Positions 56,283-64,000 of a stretch of 64,000 bases of DNA are shown one piece after another; within the stretch, counting starts at the first letter, position 1; every line of letters begins with the position of its first letter. This DNA is from Forficula auricularia (lineage: Eukaryota > Arthropoda > Insecta > Dermaptera > Forficulidae), in NCBI GenBank assembly GCA_024734495.1, contig JALMQS010000055.1:10945340-11009339 (forward strand), given 5' to 3'. The notes beneath the pieces are model-generated. The model ran no database searches and had not been told where the DNA came from. It saw nothing but the letters and a program-made list of their open reading frames with translations. Made by a program: the position numbers and the translations under genes.

Positions 56283-56796
56283 AGTCTTAAGACTCGGTGC
56301 GCTTTCTTCAAATTTTTACCGATTCAGAATTTTTTCATCTGCAAACGGTTCAAGATAGAGAAAGCTAAAACTTGGCACAAAGCATAAACTTTTTAAGTAC
56401 AACTTTTATGCCAACTTTCAACTCAGAACTAAATCTTTACTTCAGAATTATTCATGGGACTCAAAAATAACATTAATATACTTAAAAGTAAAAAAATCTT
56501 AGACGTTAGATAATTTTTTAAATAATAAAATGCGAATCAAAAGAATTTGTTAAATCCATTTTTCATTAATATTTTGAATAGATGATTTTGAGAATGAAGC
56601 CACTTTTTGGTTTCGGGAGAATACAAACTCAAATTTTTAGAGAAAACTTGCAATATACCTAACTATTTATGATCCCATAGATTAAGCGAGGTATTCAGGT
56701 GTTTAAAAAAATACGTAATTATACTTCAGTTTAGTATTAAAAATCTGAAAAGTCGAATTGATCGTATTGAAATTAGAAGACTTTGCAAATGCATTT

Positions 56797-58030
56797 ATAC
56801 TGGGCGAGTTTTTTTTTATCTTGAGACAGTCTTATAACTCAAAAACAGTGCAATTATATGAAAATAAGTTTCAAATAAAAGTTTATTTATATCAGGAGGG
56901 AACTAAACTACGCTATTGTTTGTTGACCTAGAACAAGATTTCAAGGGTATTTCAAGGTCAAGTTCTGTTTTTTAAATGGAAACCTATATGTTTCTGTACA
57001 TATTCTGAATCTAGAAAAAAAACTGAACAACTTTTATTAGAACTATTTTTTTATACGACATCAAATAATAAAAAATATTAAATCAATTAGATCTCAAAAA
57101 AAATTCTAATAATTATTTTTAACAATCATTCAACTTAATTTTCAAATAAAAATGATCAAATATTTAATTATTAAATAAATAATTTAATAATAATTAATAA
57201 TTTAATAATTTTACGACACTGTTCTGAGACATTCCAGAGTGTATCGCAAGTCTTCTGGATGAATTCCAGTTCCAATTTCGTTATTTTGGTCTGTTTCAGT
57301 TTCTTCATAGCCTTTATATTTCTTGTTTTTTTAACAGATTTATAACACGATGAAATGAAGCTTGGGAGGGTGTATTCCTATCAGGAAAACGCTCGGCATC
57401 CATTTCAATGGCAGCCCCATAACACTTCTTCCACATTCACCATAAATTAAGACCATTTCAATTCTGTCTTCAACAAAAAATGCTCCATTTTTATTATGGT
57501 AATACAATATAACTATCTACTGGATTGATACGAGAAATAAACTTTTTTAAACTCAAGAATTTTAAATAGTTCTATTAAGTAGAAAATAATCTCTTAAATC
57601 TGAGTATAACGAAGTTTTAAGATCATTATAAACACTTATTTTCATTGTTGTGACTTTTCGATTTAATAAATATTTATTTAATAATTAATTATTTAATCAT
57701 TTTTATTTGATAATTAAGTTGAATGATTGTTAAAAATAATTATTAATATTTTTTTTTATTTGATATCGTATAAAAAATAGTTCTTATAAAAGTTGTTCAG
57801 TTTTTTTTGTAGATTCAGAATATGTACAGAAACATATAGGTTTCCATTTAAAAAACAGAAGTTCACCTCGAAATACCCTTGAAAGCTTGTTCTATGTCGT
57901 CAAGGTTCTAGCGTACTTTAGTTTCCCCCCTGATATAAATAAACTTTTATTTGAAACTTTTTTTCATATAATGCACTGTTTTTGAGTTATAAGACTGTCT
58001 CAACATAAAAAAACTCACCCGGTATATGCC
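56797..58030. mobile_element. DUF4817-type DNA transposon with about 370-bp inverted arms
   Basis: Ends: ACTGGGCGAGTTTTTTTTTA-TCTTGAGACAGTCTTATAAC and, reverse complemented, ACCGGGTGAGTTTTTTTATG-TTGAGACAGTCTTATAAC. Both are followed by about 350 bp of matching arm (TTATTTATATCAGG, ATATGTTTCTGTACATATTC, CATTCAACTTAATT). The centre (57,210-57,490, minus) encodes a decayed transposase N-terminus: FVEDRIEMVLIYGECGR, AERFPDRNTPSQASFHRVIN, and RRLAIHSGMSQNSVVKLLNY. These are the tandem helix-turn-helix units that bind element ends in such transposases. The DDE catalytic part is missing, so this is a non-autonomous derivative. Confidence 0.75.
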
Positions 58031-58119
58031 ATTACACTACTTCAAGGTCTAAGTCAAAGTGAAATCATGTAGTAAAACCATACAAGTCATATTTTTTGGA
58101 AATTTCAATCTTACTTAAT

Positions 58120-58420
58120 AGAAGACAATTGTTTAATTGATGTAATTAAATTAAATTATATTAAAATTATTAGTTCTAATAGAGTATGAATTCAATTGGA
58201 TAATTGAGGGATTATCCCTATTTGTATAATTGGTCCAAAAATGTTGTTACTCATTTTACTTGAGTAATTAAAAATTATTTTATTATGTTGGTTGTTTGAT
58301 CACACTCTTCGTGTAAGTAGAGAAGAAAGAAGAGACTTTTTGAGAATTTCAACTTTTATTAGAGTTAATTAAACAATTCCTTACTTGACATAGGATTTCG
58401 AATTGCATATAATTTAATCT
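58120..58420. other. Diverged duplicate non-coding block, copy 1
   Basis: GAAGACAATTGTTTAATTGA-TGTAATT, GTTACTCATTTTACTTGAG, TAATTAAAAATTATTTTATT and GTTAATTAAACAATTCC, GGATTTCGAATTGCATATAA align in order with 59,830-60,190. ATTA/TAATTA cores are abundant. No reading frame. Confidence 0.5.
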
Positions 58421-58576
58421 TAAAGAGAAACAAAGAAGTTGTTCTCTGCTTGATGCAAATAAACATACACACATAATATGAGCAGTTTATTTTGAAAGTG
58501 GCGTCCAATTTTGAAAAAAATTAGTTAATGACAGATTTCGTTTCATATTTATAATAACACATCCAAAGGAGATAAA

Positions 58577-58740
58577 TATTAAAGGAGACAATAAAAGAGT
58601 GTGTCTTCTGCTGGAATTATAAATTTTATTTATTTATATATAACGATCGTTATATATAAATAAATAAAATTTATAATTCCAGCAGAAGACACACTCTTTT
58701 ATTGTCTCCTTCAATATATAAAAATTCTGCTACTCTCGGC
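58577..58740. mobile_element. Inverted dimer of the hairpin-family element
   Basis: AAAGGAGACAATAAAAGAGT...TTTATTTATTTATATATAAC is followed immediately by its reverse complement, ending GTCTCCTTCAATATATAAAA and ATTCTGCTACTCTCGGCAAA. The arms are about 65 bp and nearly perfect. A separate inverted pair (TATTACTTTTCATGGGGTC at 58,766 and its complement at 58,859) follows. Confidence 0.8.
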
Positions 58741-58892
58741 AAAAACTTTCAATTTGAGATAAATATTACTTTTCATGGGGTCAGCATCGCATGGAAATTG
58801 AAAATTTTTCTTCTTACTTAACAGACAAGCTAGTTGTGAACATTCTGTTGTCTGAAAAGACCCCATGAAAAGTAATATTTATAATTAAAAAA

Positions 58893-58975
58893 AGACTGAT
58901 GATGAAAGACAAGACTTCGAAACTATAGTCTCAAACAAATAAATAATATATATACCAGTGGCGGTTGGTGACTTT
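58893..58975 (+). mobile_element. Hairpin motif and CAGTGGCGG element end
   Basis: GACTGATGATGAAAGACAAG-ACTTC-GAAACTATAGTCTC (58,893-58,932) repeats the motif of 25,555-25,593. (TA)n and ACCAGTGGCGGTTGGTGACT follow, as at 47,476. Confidence 0.6.
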
Positions 58976-59829
58976 TCAACCATAGGATGCTGTACAAAAA
59001 AGTACCCCTTTATTTTTGAAATTTTATTTTAATCTTCGATTTTTTTTGCAAATTTCATAGCATCATTTTCAAATTATTCAAATTTAACATTAGATTTTTT
59101 AAAATATATTTTAGGACCTTCGCCCTAAACGGACACGGAAATTAATTCTTCTAACTTAAACTCAACAGTGCCTGAAATGGAAATGGACCATCTTCCACGA
59201 TGAATCATCCAGACCTATTAGAAAATCTTAAATTTCTCTTAATTCTATTGCAATAAGCAAGCTATTACTTTTGTCTATAGGACTCTTAGTTTTTTCCGAT
59301 CTTAGAAATGGATTAATCCAAAAGTTCTCGAATCATTTTTATTTATTCCTTTTTTGTATTATTACTATTTTAATAGTATCTCAGCGAGAACAATTTTTAT
59401 TCGACTAAAACTCGTCTGGACTTGACTTTGACATGCTTGAACTGGAATATATACCTCCCAGGCAGGGACTTCAAACATTCTATCCGCACCTTTTTATTCA
59501 TTTTAATTGGCCCTTGAAACTATGCAACAATTTTATTTCATTTCGAGAACCAATAAAGCTACTTTTCAAAACAAAAAAGTTTTTTTTTTTGAAATGTTTG
59601 AAATAACGGATAATAATTTGAAAATTTAAAGATCCTCCTGAAATTTTGAAGTCGACTTTAGAGTATATACGTATTTATGAAAGTCTTTTTTTAATTATAC
59701 GATAAGTAACTGTTAAGAATGGTCTTGATTTTAGATAATTATTATATCAAAAAGTTTATTTTTTAAATTCAAGACGTTACTTTGTTATTATATGATTAAA
59801 TGAACTTAATAAAAAAGAAAAGCCTCGGA

Positions 59830-60190
59830 CGGATGGAAGACTCTTGCTTAATTGATGTAATCTGTTCGAATATTAAATATTCGGATTAAATAATTAGAGA
59901 AATTATTCGTATTTGTTATTGTTACAAGAATGTAAACTTAAGTGGTGGCGGGTTGTTTCGTCAAACCAGTCATAGGATAATGATCACAAGAATGCTGCTA
60001 ATTATGTTTGTTACTTATCTAATTAAAAATTATTGTATTGTGTTGTTTATTTGTTCGGACTCTCTAAGGGTTGAAAAAGAAGAGGGTGCGCGTCATTTCT
60101 GGTAAGAATTTCCAATTGGCATCCGAGTTAATTAATCAATTCCGCCGCAGCCATTGGATTTCGAATCGCATCTGATCCCGGTCCAACCAC
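59830..60190. other. Diverged duplicate non-coding block, copy 2
   Basis: GAAGACTCTTGCTTAATTGA-TGTAATC, GTTACTTATCTAATTAAAAA-TTATTGTATT, GAGTTAATTAATCAATTCC and GGATTTCGAATCGCATCTGA match copy 1 in order, about 1.7 kb downstream. It has no repeat-family hallmarks and no frame. Confidence 0.5.
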
Positions 60191-60960
60191 TCTCGCCCAT
60201 AAATCTCTCAAAAAATTTTTATTTTATTTTTCAATTTGATTAAGTTGCTACACTGAGTGAATTATTATCTTCCTCAGCGGATTTAACATTCAATCAAAAT
60301 GCAATTTGTAATACATTTGCTACGATGAATATTTGCATCCTAATTGGTTAAATTTGTATAGATTCATGAGCACATTTAATAGGTCTATACGAAGGGTATG
60401 GTTTTATAGAGATATACTGTTGATTACTAAAAGCTATATAAGGTATAAGCATATTAAAATAAAAAATTGTCGAGTATTAATATTCAACATCCATTTGTGC
60501 TTTGTGAAACTGTGGCTATAAATCTATGGTAAACAGCATACAGATGAGCTTACATTACTGTTGATTAGATCACATACACCCCTCCTCTTTACTGTATATG
60601 ATATAACAGTTAGCTCAATTGGCCGGGAATACGCCAAGCAGCGCCACCGTTTCATTACTATTAAATTGGCGGCGCGAAATGGAATTAATGGCTCCCATGA
60701 ATCACCTCGCATCCCCATCCCGGCAAACTGAATCTATCCTTGTCTATTGCATTACACACGTTGGCTCTCCTGTTCGTTGAAACCCAGTCACAAACATAGA
60801 CACGGCACCACGCGTGAGTGCGCAGCGCACACATGCCATATACCATATACCACGGATACATACCGAAAGAGGGTTCATCCCGAATGTTGCCTGCCACTCC
60901 ATTTTTCCTCTCTCGGAGGACAAATGCCAGTAGTCCCTACTTGATTAGCACCGTTCCATT
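60190..60960. other. Less AT-rich non-repetitive block, candidate regulatory sequence
   Basis: GGCGGCGCGAAATGGAATTA, GAATCACCTCGCATCCCCAT and GTGAGTGCGCAGCGCACACA form a distinct island. CATATACCATATACCACGG is a small internal repeat near 60,838. GTTAGCTCAATTGG near 60,609 resembles box A, but no box B follows. Confidence 0.3.
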
Positions 60961-61079
60961 TGTCTGACAAACAACTTCAAGCATTTTTCACTTTCATATG
61001 TTATTTTAATCGTATTTTATCACCTCCCCTGTTGCTTCTGTGGCTCTCAACTCTTGCTTCTCCTTTCAAGATTGCCATT

Positions 61080-61770
61080 TCTCTAACAAAAAAAAAAAAA
61101 AAAAAAAAAATTTTTTTTTCAAATTTCAAAATAATTAAGAAATTTTTTCGTCAGAGAATGTTTTGAGCTAGAAAGCGCTAAAAATTGGCCCAAAGGTGTA
61201 GCTTATTTAAATATTAAAAAGTTTTTCTTGGCGAGAATAGAAGAGTTGTTCATTTTTAGGGTTCCGTTAATAAGTAAAATGGGACCATATTAGTGGAACT
61301 ACAATGTTTCTTTGTCCGTCTGAAAGTCAAACAATTGTAGTTTGACATTTAAATGTTATTTTTATTCATTTAATCAAAAATTGTATTAAAATTTTAATTA
61401 CTATTTTAGGGATTGTTGAATTTTATGTGAGGTAAAAAATATAAAATATTTTTTATCATGAAATGCCCTGTAAAGATTTATTTAAAGAGGTCACTTTCGC
61501 CGCCAATGTTAAATAAAAAATATTAGATTATAACTATAACTTAATTTTTTATAATAGTTTAAGCCTCTATCTATGCTTTGGTGAAGTTTCAATCACACAT
61601 TAGCGAGCAAATTTTTTAAAATGTAAACATTTTCTTAGAGTCTTATGGAAAATTAAGATCTTGACACTTTTCCTCTTGAATTATACTACTATTAGTTGAA
61701 TTGATAAAGTAAAAAAAAACTAAAAATTAGCTTTTTGAAACAGGCAGGTTTCTTTTTTTGCAATAAAATA
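61080..61770. other. AT-rich stretch with poly-A and decayed repeat ends
   Basis: It holds a long A run (about 61,087-61,110), a piece resembling repeats at 17,885 and 56,335 (CGTCAGAGAATGTTTTGAGC), and TAGGGTTCCGTTAATAAGTA at 61,259. No gene. Confidence 0.45.
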
Positions 61771-61772
61771 TA

Positions 61773-63021
61773 CACATCACTCAATAAGTCTCCGCGGTCT
61801 AACTAAGAAAAACAATTTTGTTTTTAGAAAGTCCACTTTATTCATCAACATACTCTCCTTCAAGAGTGATAAATTCATTCCAACGCTCCTCTAACTTTTC
61901 GATGCCCTTTATGTGAAACGATTTCTCTTTGCTCTCAAAATAAGCCTCAGTTTCGGCAATCACTTCTTCATTTGAGCCAAATTTCTTTCCCTGGAGCATC
62001 TTTTTCATGTCTGCAAATAGCCAGTAGTCGCTTGGGGCCAAATCTGGAGAGTAAGTGGATGGTGCAAGCAATTCAAATCGTAATTCATACAATTTAACCA
62101 GTGTTTTCATCAACTTGTGACACGGGGTATTGTCCTGGTGAAACAGCACTTATGGTATTTCTTTTGTATGTGGTGATGTTTTTTCTTGATTTCTGCACTT
62201 GATCGATCCAATAATGCCATCTAATATTCACTATTGATAGTTTTGCCTTTCTCAAGATAATCGATGAACAAAATTCCATGCGCGTCCCAAAATACGGATG
62301 CCATAATCTTGCCAGCCGACTTTTGAGTTTTTGGTCGCTTTGGACGACTTTCACCGGCTGCTGTCCACTCAGCTGACGATCTTTTTGATTCAAGTGTGTA
62401 GTGGTGGATCCATGTTTCATCGATTGACACATACCGATGCAAGAAATCCTTTTTATTTCGATTGAACAGCTCCAAACAGCGCTCTGAATCGTCGAAGCGT
62501 TGTTGTTTGTGGTCCGGTTTGAGCAAACGCGGCACCCACTTCGAAAGCAACTTGCCCAAATTTTCATGTAAAATTGAAAAGACATTACCTTCTAATATCT
62601 TCAAGGTGTCAGCTATCTCACGCAACTTCATTTTACGGTCTTTGAAAACTATTTCTTGGACATTTTTTATGTTTTCCGGAACAACTGCAGTTTTTGGGCG
62701 ACCAGAACGTTCAGCATCATCGGTGCTTATGGACCGCGTTTAAATTCAGCATACCAGTCAATAATAGTTGATTTTCCCGGCGCAGAGTTCCCATAATGCT
62801 TATCAAGCCACTGCTTGGTTCCAACAGTATTTTTCCCCATCAAAAACCAGTGTTTAATCAACACACTAAATTCCGTTCTATCCATTGTCTTGAAAATTAC
62901 AAAACTGGGGTGACTAAAACGACTGTAACCTCTAAACTAACGGTCAAAATGCCATGAAACCACGTGGGTCTGTCAACAATGTTGCCATCTAAGTGTCAGA
63001 CCGGGGACTTATTGAGTGACG
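61773..63021 (-). mobile_element. mariner transposon, nearly full length, inactive
   Basis: The left end CACATCACTCAATAAGTCTC and the right end, reverse complemented, CG-TCACTCAATAAGTCCC-CGGTCTGACAC, are inverted repeats. TA lies immediately outside both ends (61,771-61,772 and 63,022-63,023), the mariner target duplication. The length of about 1.25 kb is typical. The ends differ by small indels, and the transposase is broken (next entry). Confidence 0.9.
61838..62885 (-). pseudogene. mariner transposase (DD34D) with frameshifts
   Basis: This is the enzyme that cuts out and inserts mariner at TA. From the ATG at 62,885: MDRTEFSVLIKHWFLMGKNT, QWLDKHYGNSAPGKSTIIDW (first helix-turn-helix), then a frameshift near 62,740 and DDAERSGRPKTAVVPENI, the second helix-turn-helix (MKLREIADTLKI), SIDETWIHHY with the first catalytic Asp, another break near 62,220-62,150, HQDNTPCHK with the second Asp, SPDLAPSDYWLF with the third, and the end EGEYVDE. 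Exactly 34 residues separate the last two Asp. The catalytic residues are kept but the reading frame is lost at least twice, so no active protein is made. Confidence 0.9.
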
Positions 63022-63022
63022 T

Positions 63023-63810
63023 AAAATCATTGGCCGAGGAATTTACTGAGAAATGTACTTTAAAAAAAATCACATAAATGCTATGCTTGGATAAAAACAT
63101 AAACAGTATTAATAGAACGCATTGCCAAATCATACAAGAGATATTTTCAGCTGATTTGCATAAATCAAACTAACTCTTTGTATTTTATAAACTTTTTGAT
63201 AATTGTTTTTATTTCAAACATTTACGGCTTTCATACTATTTATTTTTTAATTCTATTATTTTTCATTTGTATTTTATAATAACTTATTTTATTAAATATT
63301 AGATACTAAACTTCTTTTGATTCAACTGGAACGAAAGGACTTCCTTAAGTAGAATTAGGTTTAATTATTTTAAATTTATATCATTTTAAAATGTCGGTGA
63401 GTGACACCCTCAAATTGATCATTTTTAGGTGAACTGTAGAAATGTCGGAGTCTAGAAATGGCTAAACTTAAAATTATGTTTTTTTTTCTTTTGAAACCAT
63501 CATCTATATTGTACATTTTTAATGAGAATGATGGAAATAATTAACAAGATTTCGACACATAATTTTGCTGTCGTTTTCAAGTGCTTGTGAATTCTAGCAA
63601 TAGACTCAAAATTGTTCAATCTAGATGATATCAGCTGAAACTTCTCTTATAATAAATAACTTAACCACCAAAGTATCATATCGACTTGTATATTTTCACT
63701 TAGTGTAACTTTGCTAAATATTTAGGCAATTTCTTTTTCATATATATACTAGTACCTGGCCATCGAGCGATGCTCGGTAACTTTTTGCTTCAGTTAAAAG
63801 CTATATATTA
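63023..63810. other. AT-rich intergenic stretch, no gene seen
   Basis: No element or frame was recognised up to the C-rich run. Near 63,757 CCATCGAGCGATGCTCGGTA carries the small palindrome CGAGCGATGCTCG, of a kind seen at ends of insect repeats. Confidence 0.45.
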
Positions 63811-63814
63811 ATCA

Positions 63815-64000
63815 CAGGAACCCCCTCGCACCCCAAACCCCCACCCTCGCCCCCGGACCCCTGACCGCTTCACCCCACCTCCTCCACCACTCTATCCCAC
63901 ATCCACCCCCATCTCACCCCCGAAACCACTTCCCTCGATCTCGTACCCCTCCACCACCGCACCCCCCACATCTCCCCCACCGTCACCACCACCCTCGCCC
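63815..64000 (+). repeat. C-rich low-complexity run to the window edge
   Basis: There are many C3-C6 runs separated by one to four bases (GGAACCCCCTCGCACCCCAA, CACCCCCATCTCACCCCC), with very few G on this strand. It looks like a degenerate CACCC/CCCTC satellite. It continues past the window. Confidence 0.8.

Noticed and set aside
60600..60640. Box A-like GTTAGCTCAATTGG as a tRNA
   Set aside because: No T-arm or acceptor pairing follows within 100 bases.
63757..63790. Small CGAGCGATGCTCG palindrome as a protein-binding operator
   Set aside because: Short palindromes of this kind occur at ends of dispersed insect repeats; there is nothing nearby to regulate.

Overview
The window looks like insect genomic DNA from a large gene desert: strongly AT-rich, with one recognisable cellular coding exon in 64 kb and otherwise dense layers of old transposable elements. 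Supporting an insect are the Jockey/CR1-type LINE reverse transcriptases, a DD34D mariner, a tRNA-derived SINE and a homeobox exon. Several dispersed motifs (an AACCGACTTC foldback element, 'GGCCAAGTACGAGTCGGAC'-type repeats, 'GGGTTCCGTT' repeats) recall repeats I associate with Lepidoptera, but I cannot prove the order from sequence alone.

The only cellular gene seen is the last coding exon of a paired-class homeobox gene with an OAR motif (12,998-13,500, minus strand). Its homeodomain exon(s) should lie to the right, and I did not find them in the window. Several blocks that are less AT-rich and not visibly repetitive (about 26.25-27.33, 30.72-31.09, 35.10-35.35, 38.0-38.56, 39.0-39.56, 42.78-43.22, 46.5-47.05 and 60.0-60.9 kb) are candidate cis-regulatory sequence. 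One AT-rich, ATTA-containing block exists as two diverged direct copies (58.12-58.42 and 59.83-60.19 kb).

Left to right: a LINE RT fragment with a frameshift (0-1.1 kb); foldback and tandem repeats (1.2-6.9 kb); a pogo-like relic and a palindromic element with a nested MITE (7.9-9.8 kb); MITEs (10.3-12.4 kb); the homeobox exon (13 kb); CR1/Jockey-group LINE tails, hairpin elements and a LINE endonuclease relic (13.8-16.4 kb); another LINE tail carrying a nested copy of its own 3' end, then a Harbinger-like relic (19.9-20.7 kb); palindromic element copies (22.2-23.7 and 37.1-37.8 kb); a nested TTGCGCAA palindrome (33.2-33.7 kb); a hAT-type element with perfect 8-bp target duplication (40.5-41.5 kb); a SINE that shares its 3' tail with the window's LINE and is itself interrupted by a hAT-type element (45.8-46.4 kb); a long foldback (50.8-51.2 kb); a tRNA-like unit between 27-bp direct repeats (51.8-52.2 kb); two copies of a transposon with DUF4817-type helix-turn-helix remnants (52.6-53.2 and 56.8-58.0 kb); two tandem LINE tails (55.0-56.3 kb); a decayed but nearly full-length mariner (61.8-63.0 kb); and a C-rich low-complexity run at the right edge.

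Most long open frames are chance or repeat frames. The genes here do not form a pathway. The useful content is the transposon biology (LINE-SINE partnership, inverted dimers around a hammerhead-like hairpin, nested insertions with paralogous empty sites) and the regulatory landscape expected around a developmental homeobox gene. No rRNA, functional tRNA, CRISPR array or operon was seen.
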